This document shows positions 18,554 to 26,801 of a stretch of 64,000 bases of DNA, piece after piece (the stretch's first letter is position 1; each line of letters starts with the position of its first letter). This DNA comes from Mesobacillus subterraneus (GTDB lineage: Bacteria > Bacillota > Bacilli > Bacillales > Cytobacillaceae), in assembly GCF_020524355.2 (NCBI RefSeq), contig NZ_CP129019.1:3906001-3970000 (forward strand), written 5' to 3'. Made by a program: the position numbers and the translations under genes. A model generated the notes under the pieces. The model was not told the DNA's origin. It saw nothing but the letters and a program-made list of their open reading frames with translations, and did not search any database.

Positions 18554-18835
18554 CTATTGCTTTAAAACTTCTTTATATTCGGATTTCCTTTCAAATTCCT
18601 TTTGCGCGAAGGAACATACCGGCTCAACCTTCATGCCCTCATTTTTGACCTTCTCAACAACTTGGCGGATCAATTCCTCCGCAACACCCTGACCGCGATT
18701 CGCTGGGTCGACACCCGTATGATTAATGACAAGAAGCTCATCTCCATCACGAGTATAGGTAACTTCCCCTACCTCGAGTCCATCTGAGTCCTTCGCGACA
18801 AAACGTCCATCTTCTTCTGTATATTCAAATGACAT
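18554..18835 (-). CDS. Small GNAT-like N-acetyltransferase (COG2388 type)
   Basis: A 93-residue single-domain acetyltransferase of the short YjdJ/COG2388 group. The acetyl-CoA loop is seen in HTGVDPANRGQGVAEELIRQ (about residues 39-58) and the C-terminal VEPVCSFAQKEFER is characteristic of the group, with a cysteine proposed to take part in catalysis in relatives. Substrate unknown. The ATG follows GGGAGGTATC at the expected distance. Confidence 0.82.
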   Translation of the reverse strand: MSFEYTEEDGRFVAKDSDGLEVGEVTYTRDGDELLVINHTGVDPANRGQGVAEELIRQVVEKVKNEGMKVEPVCSFAQKEFERKSEYKEVLKQ

Positions 18836-19015
18836 ACCGATACCTCCCGATAGTGAAAAACCGATTATCTTCCTCTTTTTCCCGCATTATGACGAACTTA
18901 CTCATTTTTTAACAATTTATTTTCCAAAAATATTCAACATAGTGCATACGAGATTATAGAACAAGAGAATCTATAGATATGCAATCAAAGTCGGCTCTTA
19001 AAAGGACTGATCAAT

Positions 19016-19591
19016 TTGGAAAATGAGCGTATAGCGCGTTTTGATAAGATTGTCAAGAAGGGGAAGGAAGGTCAAGAAGCTCTAAATGAGTATTGGTGGG
19101 AGTATTCTCTATATACCTCATTTGAGTTTTGGTTGATGGTCTTATTCCTTGTGGCCCCGCTCATCTTGCTACTATTTAAAATTAATAAGAACAAATTATT
19201 CCAGATTCTCTTTTACGGCTACAGTGTTCATATTTCTTTTGCATATGAAGATTTGTATGGGAAAAACATGGGTTACTGGAATTATCCCTTTCCCGTCATT
19301 CCCGTTTTGCCAGGACTTACACTCGACTCAAGCCTGATTCCAATAATTTTTATTTTCGTTTATCAATTCACACTAAACAATAATAAAAAATATTATTTGT
19401 ATGCAACTCTTACTGCGGTAATCCTGTCCTTTGTTTTTAAACCTATGCTTGTAGGACTAGGGTTATTTAGAATGTACGGATCGATTAGCTACATTCACTT
19501 ATTTCTTAGTTACTTATCGATCATAATCTATGCAAAATTAATAACTGACTTTTTTGTCTGGTTTAAAATCAGGTATAGCAAAAATAAATAA
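19016..19591 (+). CDS. Multi-pass membrane protein, CBO0543-like
   Basis: A 191-residue protein with a charged N-terminus (about 30 residues) and five likely membrane segments. GYWNYPFPVIPVLPG between helices resembles the short conserved loop of CBO0543-type hypothetical membrane proteins of spore-formers. TTG start at 19016 with AAAGGAC upstream at a rather long distance. Function unknown. A second protein of this general kind is encoded convergently at 19738. Confidence 0.6.
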   Translation: MENERIARFDKIVKKGKEGQEALNEYWWEYSLYTSFEFWLMVLFLVAPLILLLFKINKNKLFQILFYGYSVHISFAYEDLYGKNMGYWNYPFPVIPVLPGLTLDSSLIPIIFIFVYQFTLNNNKKYYLYATLTAVILSFVFKPMLVGLGLFRMYGSISYIHLFLSYLSIIIYAKLITDFFVWFKIRYSKNK

Positions 19592-19694
19592 TTATCTTCC
19601 ATTGACCGATTTTCGTATGCTTCTTAAAAGTAGTCCTGCAATTTTGCTGCCTAAAAAGTTTCACCAGCAGTTTCTAAAAGGGAAGATAAATACG

Positions 19695-19720
19695 GCCTGA
19701 TTCCACACAGAGAATCAGGC
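19695..19720. terminator. Bidirectional terminator
   Basis: GCCTGATTC / GAATCAGGC stem between the two convergent membrane protein genes. Confidence 0.75.
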
Positions 19721-19737
19721 TTAATTTCGTTATGTAA

Positions 19738-20268
19738 TTAACGAAAGACTGTTGACGGCACATCGAACTGATTCCATAAAAACAAGACAAAAACCGCAGA
19801 GGCAATCCAGGCAAATAGCGGGTTATGAAAATGCAGTTTTAAGATGAGGAACATAGCCGAATTGAACAGCGCAGACCACCAAATATTCCAGTCATTGAAA
19901 TATCTGATCAGCTGAAAATGTAAATCCACGAGCTCATTTGCAAAATAGACAATCACCCACGCCAGATAATAAAGAGTTTTTTTCATAAAGCCATGTCTCG
20001 GGAAATGCGCTAAGTACGCCAGGCATGTCGCCGGATACTTTATCGCCATGATTGAAAAAGAAATATGGGTATTCTTAATCCCTGCTTCTTCGTCCCCGGG
20101 TGATGGAACATACCTCCACATTGGATAATGATCCGACAAAAGGTACATATAAAGAAAATCGCCGAGGATAAAAAAGAGAATGGTTGGATAATACTTTCTC
20201 CAGTTTTTCCAATCTCCCCATTTTATCAATATCCCTACCCAAATTAACCCGTATATTGTATTTACCAT
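19738..20268 (-). CDS. Multi-pass membrane protein, CBO0543-like
   Basis: A 176-residue protein with about five hydrophobic segments. The motifs MWRYVPSP, YPATCLAYL and HFPRHGFMKKTLYYLAW are typical of CBO0543-like membrane proteins. ATG start with GAGGCGG upstream. No function known. The 400 bp upstream (20269-20670) contain no convincing gene; a 36-codon open stretch around 20430-20545 (ERRGKQQLAELKLELLNAKT) has no start or ribosome site and could be the remnant of a lost gene. Confidence 0.65.
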   Translation of the reverse strand: MVNTIYGLIWVGILIKWGDWKNWRKYYPTILFFILGDFLYMYLLSDHYPMWRYVPSPGDEEAGIKNTHISFSIMAIKYPATCLAYLAHFPRHGFMKKTLYYLAWVIVYFANELVDLHFQLIRYFNDWNIWWSALFNSAMFLILKLHFHNPLFAWIASAVFVLFLWNQFDVPSTVFR

Positions 20269-20639
20269 AATTCCGCCTCTTCTTTTTACAAATAAAGGAA
20301 ATCAATTGTAGTATAACCAATATTTTAATTCTCTATTTCTCGATTAAGTATTCGAGAAATAATTAAGGTGGATGAAGGTAGAATAGCTCCCCCCTTAACA
20401 CTCTTCATTCAGGCATAAAACAGCTTTTTGCGGACAAAAGATGAGGCAGGGATTGAACGCAGAGGAAAACAACAACTCGCGGAACTTAAGCTTGAATTGC
20501 TGAACGCAAAAACAGATAGAAAGCGATTCCCTGTTGGAAGCCAATGAATAGCTTCTTACTAACTAACACCCAATATTCATGGCGGCTATAAATCGACAAT
20601 TACAACGGAAGTTGCAGTTATTTTTTTCAGACAAAAAAA

Positions 20640-20660
20640 GAATGGGGATTTCCCCCATCC
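20640..20660 (-). terminator. Terminator of pstS
   Basis: ATGGGG / CCCCAT stem followed on the minus strand by seven T. Confidence 0.75.
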
Positions 20661-20672
20661 TTTAAGTTTCCC

Positions 20673-21644
20673 TTATTTCAATTCTTGCAGTTCAGCCAAT
20701 GTTGACTGGATGTCTTGATCAGAAAGAGGAGCAAAGCCTGTTTCTGCTGCTACATCCTGTGCATTTTCCATAGTGAAGATTGCATAGTCAAGCACTTGTG
20801 GCTTTTCCTTAGCCATGTTCACGTTTAAGTATGTGAATACTGGGCGTGTGAATGGAGCATAATCTCCGTCTTCCTTGATTGTTTCAAGAGAAGGTTCAAC
20901 AGAACCGTTACCGAAATCAACGTTTACTGCAGACAATTTGTCTTTGTTGCTTGCATAATATCCATAGCCGAAGAAGCCGATTCCGTTCTTGTCTTTTGAT
21001 ACTAGGTCAACAAGTGTTGCATAGTCTTGCTGAAGGTTGATGCCTTCAACAAGGTCTTTTTCCTCAAGGATTTTTTCAAACATGAACTCATATGTTCCGT
21101 GGTTTTCGTTAGGGCCGTATGTCTTGATCTCTTCAGCCGGGAAGTCAGCGCGGACATCAGACCACATTTTCTTTCCGCCTTCAGCTAGGAAGATATCCAC
21201 GATTTCTTCTTTAGTCAGTTCCTTAGCCCAATCATTGTCTTTATTAATAACGATGGTAATTCCATCTAAAGCTACTTTCATTTCTTTCACATCGATGCCT
21301 AGCTCTTCAGCTTGTGCTTTTTCTTCATCTTTGATCTGGCGTGATGCATCATTGTAGTCTGTTCCATCTTCAACCAGGAATTTCTTGAAGCCAGCAGAAG
21401 TTCCTGAGCGGCTTACTTCAACAGATACATCTTCTTGTTTATCCATATAGTTCTCAGCCATTTTTGCCATGAACGGGTATACTGTACCTGAACCATCAAT
21501 CACGACACTGCCTTCAAGTTGAGTTTCAGTTTCATTAGAACCATTCGTCGCTTCTGCGTTGCTATCTCCATCTGAACAAGCTGTTCCGAAAGCCATAACA
21601 CCAGCAAGCATAGTAAACATCGCTAACTTTTTAAAACTCTTCAT
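20673..21644 (-). CDS. pstS: Phosphate-binding lipoprotein PstS
   Basis: Extracytoplasmic receptor of the high-affinity phosphate ABC transporter. The 323-residue protein has a lipoprotein signal peptide ending in the lipobox FGTAC (Cys about residue 23), an Asn/Glu/Ser-rich linker, then GSGTVYPFMAKMAENYM, SRSGTSAGFKKF and NENHGTYEFM, which form the phosphate site of PstS. No pstC, pstA or pstB is next to it, so it may act with transporter genes elsewhere. A clear Pho box lies upstream. Confidence 0.88.
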   Translation of the reverse strand: MKSFKKLAMFTMLAGVMAFGTACSDGDSNAEATNGSNETETQLEGSVVIDGSGTVYPFMAKMAENYMDKQEDVSVEVSRSGTSAGFKKFLVEDGTDYNDASRQIKDEEKAQAEELGIDVKEMKVALDGITIVINKDNDWAKELTKEEIVDIFLAEGGKKMWSDVRADFPAEEIKTYGPNENHGTYEFMFEKILEEKDLVEGINLQQDYATLVDLVSKDKNGIGFFGYGYYASNKDKLSAVNVDFGNGSVEPSLETIKEDGDYAPFTRPVFTYLNVNMAKEKPQVLDYAIFTMENAQDVAAETGFAPLSDQDIQSTLAELQELK

Positions 21645-21712
21645 TCCTTAATTCCCCCTAATATTATGTCCGTTGCTACAAGTACAAGATTACTAGACAG
21701 TTATTAATGTGG

Positions 21713-21760
21713 TTTTAAGGATTTGTAAATTCATTGAAAAGGATTGTTAAGGAATGTTAA
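21713..21760 (-). promoter_or_regulatory. Pho box (PhoP-binding repeats) upstream of pstS
   Basis: On the minus strand five TTAACA-like hexamers (TTAACA, TTAACA, TTTTCA, TTTACA, TTAAAA) occur at 10-11 bp intervals, about 70-115 bp upstream of the pstS start. This is the arrangement known for PhoP sites of B. subtilis. The divergent SelL gene shares the region. Confidence 0.8.
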
Positions 21761-21812
21761 TTCTTTCATGAAAGGGAGAAGTTATATATAGTGAGGAAAA
21801 GGAGGTTTTAAG

Positions 21813-22361
21813 ATGGACTATATTTTAGAAACAACCGATTCTGAAAAAACCATCAGTTTGGAAACAGCCATCCAGGGAAAGCCGACAATGGTCGTGTTTG
21901 TCCGCCACCTTGGCTGACCAGTGTGCCGAGCATACCTTGCGCAGTTGCGCGAGCGAATAACTGAGGTTGAAGCAACAGGCTACCAGGTCATTGCTGTCGC
22001 CCCGTCAAAAGGTTCTTTTATCAAGCAGTTTGTTGACCAGTTCGGACCTTTCCCCTTTCCTATACTCGGGGATCCTTCGAGAAAAGCATACCGCGGCATG
22101 GGTCATAAAACGATGCCAAAATGGAAGTTGCTCGCGATGGCCGGCCTCGGCTTCATTACCGGCAAAGTTAAAGACTTTATTCCGAAAAATGAAAAGCAGA
22201 AGGAATTCGTCTTGAAATCGATGAAGACACAGGATGTCTATATCCAGGGAGGAACATGGCTTTATTCAGCCCAAGGCAAACTGTTGTGGAAGCATATCGA
22301 TGAATCACCAGAGGACCACGCAAAAATCGATGACGTGTTGGAGCAAATGAAAAAACGCTGA
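21813..22361 (+). CDS. SelL-related redox protein, candidate selenoprotein with in-frame TGA
   Basis: Thioredoxin-fold, peroxiredoxin-like protein (AhpC/TSA-related, SelL-related). The ATG at 21813 follows AAAGGAGG at 7 nt. The frame runs to 22361 (182 codons) interrupted only by TGA at 21915-21917, codon 35, exactly at the first Cys of the redox motif: FVRHLG-(TGA)-PVC. Relatives read RHLGCPVC or carry selenocysteine. Both sides are undamaged coding sequence in the same frame. A 7-bp hairpin with an AGTT loop lies 25 nt after the TGA, within the range of bacterial SECIS elements. Insertion of selenocysteine would need selA/B/C/D elsewhere. The alternative is a single nonsense change or base error. 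A downstream start at Val37 would lose the motif. Confidence 0.8.
21936..21953 (+). promoter_or_regulatory. Candidate bacterial SECIS hairpin
   Basis: CTTGCGC-AGTT-GCGCGAG folds into a 7-bp stem (one G-T pair) with a 4-nt loop whose second base is G. The loop starts 25 nt after the TGA. Published bacterial SECIS models ask for 16-37 nt to the loop and a G in its first two bases, so it fits. Fold inferred by eye. Confidence 0.6.
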
Positions 22362-22390
22362 TCAGCTTTCCTACGATCAGCGTTTTTTCT
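22354..22390. terminator. Bidirectional terminator overlapping two stop codons
   Basis: AACGCTGATC / GATCAGCGTT stem with T tract. The left arm holds the SelL stop codon, the right arm the stop codon of the convergent 35-residue gene. Confidence 0.85.
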
Positions 22391-22484
22391 TATCATTTTT
22401 ATCGGAAGATTGTTCAAAAAGTTGTGATAGATACCCTTTCAGCTCAAAACCTTCTTCATTCATGAATTCCTTAATTTGTTTCAT
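22377..22484 (-). CDS. Small protein of 35 residues, unknown
   Basis: A short frame starting at ATG 22484 with GGAGGT 8 nt upstream; the product begins MKQIKEFMNEEGFELKGYL and ends in a basic tail. It is highly charged and probably helical. The strong ribosome site and the convergent shared terminator support a real gene. No family recognised. Confidence 0.5.
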   Translation of the reverse strand: MKQIKEFMNEEGFELKGYLSQLFEQSSDKNDKKKR

Positions 22485-22640
22485 CTTAATCTACCTCCAT
22501 TGTTATGTTGTTAGTTATAGTATTCCCAATCTAGCAAACTTTTATTCCACCAATTTTTAGAAGTTCGTTTAGACAAAGGAAAAATTGTAATAATCGCATA
22601 ATATAGTAAAGCCTTTACAATTACTCTTAGCCCTATGAAC

Positions 22641-23535
22641 TCAAACCTGTCATAATTCCTTCGGTTTCTTGACAGCTTTTCGCTTCAGCACCTTGAACCT
22701 GTCATAATTCCTTCGGTTTCTTGACAGCTTTTCGCCTTAAGACCTCAAACCTGTCACAATTCCTTTGTTTTCTTGACAGCTTTTCGCTTTAGGAAGTCAA
22801 ACCTGTCACAATTCCTTCGGTTTCTTGACAGCTTTTCGCTTCAGCACCTTGAACCTGTCATAATTCCTTCGGTTTCTTGACAGCTTTTCGCCTTAAGACC
22901 TCAAACCTGTCATAATTCCTTTGTTTTCTTGACAGCTTTTCGCTTTAGGAAGTCAAACCTGTCATAATTCCTTCGGTTTCTTGACAGCTTTTCGCCTTAA
23001 GACCTCAAACCTGTCACAATTCCTTCGGTTTCTTGACAGCTTTTGGCCTTAAGACCTCAAACCTGTCACAATTCCTTCGGTTTCTTGACAGCTTTTCGCT
23101 TCAGGACCTCGAACCTGTCACAATTCCTTCGGTTTCTTGACAGCTTTTGGCTTTAATACCTCAAACCTGTCACAATTCCTTTGTTTTCTTGACAGCTTTT
23201 CGCTTTAGGAAGTCAAACCTGTCATAATTCCTTTGTTTTCTTGACAGCTTTTCGCTTTAGGACCTCAAACCTGTCACAATTCCTTCGGTTTCTTGACAGC
23301 TTTTGGCCTTAAGACCTCAAACCTGTCACAATTCCTTTGTTTTCTTGACAGCTTTTCGCTTTAGGACCTCAAACCTGTCACAATTCCTTTGTTTTCTTGA
23401 CAGCTTTTCGCTTTAGGACCTCAAACCTGTCATAATTCCTTCGGTTTCTTGACAGCTTCCCCCCCACACACTACTAAACCTGTCCGAACTTACCCTTACT
23501 TCGGACAGCTTTTCTCCTCACACCACCAAACCTGT
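22641..23535. repeat. Sixteen tandem 52-bp hairpin units plus two variant units
   Basis: The core ACCTGTCAYAATTCCTT starts at 22646, 22697 and then every 52 bp to 23425. Each unit has an inverted repeat CTGTCA / TGACAG separated by 17 nt and ends in AGCTTTTCGC or AGCTTTTGGC. Two diverged units follow (from about 23487), one with a changed but still paired stem CTGTCCGAA / TTCGGACAG. No open frame with a ribosome site crosses it. It fills the gap between the small gene at 22377 and the one at 23590. Confidence 0.92.
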
Positions 23536-23551
23536 CTGAATAACAAAAAAA

Positions 23552-23574
23552 GTGCCAGCCCAAAAGGCTAGCAC
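23552..23574 (-). terminator. Terminator
   Basis: GTGCCAGCC / GGCTAGCAC with one mismatch, followed on the minus strand by seven T; it ends the 24204-23590 transcript. Confidence 0.8.
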
Positions 23575-23589
23575 ACTCTCTCTATCATC

Positions 23590-23736
23590 CTACTTCACAA
23601 ACACATAAGGATTTCCGCCGATGGACTTCCTCATTTCTTCAGTGATTACGATACTGGAGGCCTGTGTACCTTCAGCAGCACTTGTCGTCTGTTTCTTTTC
23701 TCCGCTTCCATCATAGAACATTGGCTTTGCTTGCAT
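23590..23736 (-). CDS. Small protein of 48 residues, unknown
   Basis: Starts at ATG 23736 with GGGGGA 7 nt upstream, 12 nt after the stop of the DUF2269-like gene, so the two probably form an operon. The product begins MQAKPMFYDGSGEKKQT and ends GGNPYVFVK; it is soluble, with a Thr/Ser/Ala-rich middle. No family recognised. Confidence 0.55.
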   Translation of the reverse strand: MQAKPMFYDGSGEKKQTTSAAEGTQASSIVITEEMRKSIGGNPYVFVK

Positions 23737-23748
23737 TTTCGTATCCCC

Positions 23749-24204
23749 CTAGAATGGTTTTGTTGACATGAGCACGATGAGCAATACTGCTGCGACATGT
23801 GCGATGCCGTTCAACTTGGCAGCTTTTTTATCCAATTGATGATACTCAGCTGGCAGTTCGCCATCATGACTGTTCATCACCATATCGACTTGCTTCTCGA
23901 TTGTTTTCGGTAACATTCCTGCGACGATTGGCTGAATCAGAACGTAAATGACCAAAGATCCGATATACCATCCCTCTGACCATAGCACGGGGTTGACGAT
24001 GGCCATTAAAATCCCGCTGGCTAACAAAGTCAACGACCCGACTTTGGCAAACATCTCTATTTTTTTATTAATCTCAAAACATACTTTTGCGTTCGTTACT
24101 GACTTAGCACCAAACTTGGCTACAATCGGCATACCAAAGCTCGCTCCTAAACCAACAACGGCGGCGATCACATGAACTAAAACCAATGATCCATATAAAG
24201 TCAC
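23749..24204 (-). CDS. DUF2269-like membrane protein
   Basis: A 151-residue protein with four likely membrane helices (about 3-25, 50-72, 78-97 and 130-148) and a conserved N-terminal LVLVHVIAAVVGLGASFG, where the histidine resembles that of DUF2269/CopD-like membrane proteins. GTG start at 24204 with AGGTGG upstream. Function unknown; some related proteins bind heme or copper, but nothing here proves it. Confidence 0.7.
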   Translation of the reverse strand: MTLYGSLVLVHVIAAVVGLGASFGMPIVAKFGAKSVTNAKVCFEINKKIEMFAKVGSLTLLASGILMAIVNPVLWSEGWYIGSLVIYVLIQPIVAGMLPKTIEKQVDMVMNSHDGELPAEYHQLDKKAAKLNGIAHVAAVLLIVLMSTKPF

Positions 24205-24322
24205 TCTTATTCCACCTAGAACTTTTTACCTATATATTTATAACATAAATATTCCCTTTCAAGGGATAAAATCCTTATATTACTAACTTATTTATAGTGT
24301 TTTTTTACTATAACAATAAAAA

Positions 24323-24348
24323 GGAAGCATGAACGAATCCATGCTTCC
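24323..24348 (-). terminator. Terminator of ABC-F gene
   Basis: GGAAGCATG / CATGCTTCC stem followed on the minus strand by TTTTTATTG. Confidence 0.8.
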
Positions 24349-24354
24349 AAACCC

Positions 24355-26254
24355 TTACTCACCGGCACTCAACCACATCTCCATTGCCAGCTCAAGCTCG
24401 TTATTTAATTGCTGCTTCCTGCTAAACAGCTGATCCAGTTCTTCATAAGATTTCCGGATTCCCATCACTAGATCAAGCTCGGTGATTTCTTTCTCCAGGC
24501 TTTCAATCTTTTTCAAAAGCTTTTCACCCGGGTCTGGTGAGGATAATCGCTGCACCTTTTCTGCCTTTTCCTTTAGAATCGGCATCGGCTCGACTGCTGC
24601 TCTCTCCCTTTTATAATCATCGTAATTCCCTTCATAGCTCTTCAGCCCACAATTCTCAACCGCAATCACGCGCTCCCCGATTTTATTGATAAAATAACGG
24701 TCATGAGAAATGAAGAAAATTGTGCCTTTAAAGTCGGCAAGCGCTGCCTCCAAGGTCTCAATGGATTCGATATCCAGATGATTTGTCGGCTCATCAAGGA
24801 TCAGCAAATTGATATCCTGGAACATCAGCATCGCCAGCTTGAGTCTGATCCGCTCCCCGCCTGACAGGAACTTCACCTTCTTAAAGACACTTTTTTTTGT
24901 AAAACATGAATTTCGCCAGGTACTCGCGCGCTTTCCCTTCCACAATTGAGATATCTTCACGGAAACACTCAAGCACCGTCAGCTCTTCATTATTAAATTC
25001 AATCTTCTGAGGCAAATAGGCGGCCATCACATTCGCACCCAACTCGACCACGCCTGAATCCGGCTGTTCTTCACCTAAAAGCATCTTCAGGAATGTCGTT
25101 TTGCCGCTGCCATTCGGACCAACAAGGCCGACGCGCTCACCGTAATGAACCATCAAATCAGCGCCATCAAAAATCAACTGGTCTTCATAACGCTTAGAAA
25201 CACCAACTGCCTTGATCGTTTCATTCCCTGATCTCATCGTATCGTTAAAATGAAGCCTCATATTCCGCCGCTCGAAAATCGGTTTATCAATACGGTCCAG
25301 CTTATCGAGCTTCTTCTGAATGCTCGCTGCACGCCTGAAAAATTTGTTATTATCCGCCCGCAACGCCCAGTCCCGCAGGCTCGTCACCTGCTTCTCCATA
25401 TTGTTGACCTTTTTCTGTTGCTCACGGAACTGCTCATATTGTACCCGCATATTCTCTTCCTTTTGACTGATAAAAGAAGAATAATTCCCCCTGTAGCTAA
25501 TCGTTTCCATATCCTCGATCTCGACGATTTTATTGACGACATTATCAAGGAAATAGCGGTCATGCGAGACAATCAGCACGATTCCTTTATAATTTTTCAA
25601 AAAGCCTTCCAGCCATTCAATCGACTCCATATCCAGGTGGTTCGTCGGCTCATCGAGCAGCAGGATATCCGGCTGGTGAATCAGAATCTTCCCCAATCCA
25701 ACCGTTGTTTTCTCCCCGCCGCTCAGCAAATCGAAATCCCTCTGTAAAAAGCTTTCGGTAAACTTAAGCCCGGTGCAAACCTTGCTTAGTTTCTCCTCCT
25801 GATCGTACCCGCCCTTTGCCTCGTAGAGATTTACCAGATCACTATATTTATTGAGCGCTTTTTCCAAAGCACCATCCTCTAAAACCTGCATCTGAGCCTC
25901 CATTTCACGCATCTGTTTTTCAACCTCATGAACCTCTTCAAATGCAAGATTCAGTACATCGATCACTTTCAGACCGCCCGGATAGGAAGGCATTTGTTCC
26001 AGATAGGCAAACGAAGCTCCCCGAGGACGATGGACAAGCCCTTCATCATATCCCGGACTCGAGGTTTGCGGATAGCCCGGATAATAATGCATTGGTTCGA
26101 TCCCGGCAATCACCTTGAGAACCGTGCTCTTACCACTGCCGTTCGCACCGACAATCCCCACTTTATCCCCTTCAAATGCCTCCAATGTAAAACTGTTCAC
26201 GACCAGCGTCGCTTCCATATATTTTTTGATTCCATGCACTTTCAGTTCTAACAT
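24355..26254 (-). pseudogene. ABC-F ATPase (possible ribosome-protection factor), frameshifted
   Basis: Soluble tandem-ATPase protein of the ABC-F family, about 632 residues if repaired; members act on the ribosomal E site and some give antibiotic resistance. Walker A motifs GANGSGKST and GPNGSGKTT, signature LLSGGEKTT and FLSGGERIR, and two LLLDEPTNHLD/LILDEPTNHLD Walker B boxes are present, with a charged inter-domain linker around residues 270-330. The frame breaks at a run of eight A (T run 24891-24898); seven A would join FYKKSVFKKV and restore it. ATG at 26254 preceded by AAGGA. Whether it is a resistance-type factor cannot be told from sequence alone. Confidence 0.8.
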
Positions 26255-26335
26255 ATCCATTCCTTCTTTCATCCATAATGAAGCTACGCTTTTTATGGAC
26301 AGCACAAAGAAGAACTTATTTACTATTCAATTGTA

Positions 26336-26392
26336 TAAGAAAAGCGGAAGCGCCTTGGTCAGGCCCGACAAGCGCTGGAGCTGGACAATTCC
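26336..26392. repeat. Dispersed intergenic repeat, copy D (short form)
   Basis: AAGAAAAGCGGAAGCGCCTT, then GGTCAGGCCCGACAAGCGC and a GGAGCTGGACAATT end. It lies in the leader region of the ABC-F gene. Confidence 0.8.
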
Positions 26393-26428
26393 CGAAGAAA
26401 AAATTACTTTTCTTATATATAAACAAAA

Positions 26429-26454
26429 AAGACCGTAGAAATCCCTACAGTCTT
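26429..26454 (-). terminator. Terminator hairpin upstream of ABC-F gene, possible attenuator
   Basis: AAGACCGTAG / CTACAGTCTT stem with one mismatch, followed on the minus strand by TTTTTTG. No minus-strand gene lies upstream within the 350 bp to 26801, so it may sit in the ABC-F leader. The rest of 26460-26800 holds no gene. Confidence 0.5.
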
Positions 26455-26801
26455 GAATCAACAATTCCAGCAAGCACAAATAAGCACATGCCAAAAATCT
26501 CTATCACGATTCAGTAAAGTAAGTTATCTTCTAATTGCCGACATTCCATAAAGAGCATAACGAAATAAACCTATGCAATATAGGTACTTTTACACTCAAT
26601 ACAAAATCCTTATTAATAAAATTAATAATTAGCAATTAGTTGTTGGTTCCATAAACTTACTTTCCCTCCTCAGTCATTTGCTTCATTATCTCAGTTTTAC
26701 ATTATTTTGTAAATATTACTGGATAATCTTTCATGATTCTTCTTCCGCCAGGACAAGCATAAATTAGTAGAAAACTTGTCCGCCAGAAAGGATTCCATTC
26801 C

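Noticed and set aside
20430..20545. Possible gene fragment encoding ERRGKQQLAELKLELLNAKT
   Set aside because: No start codon, ribosome site or recognisable family; kept only as a remark on the gap.
21921..22361. Independent gene starting at GTG within the SelL frame
   Set aside because: It has no ribosome site and would lack the redox motif; the ATG at 21813 has a strong site and the same frame continues through the TGA.
22641..23460. CRISPR array
   Set aside because: The 52-bp units are almost identical throughout with no unique spacers, and no cas gene is present.
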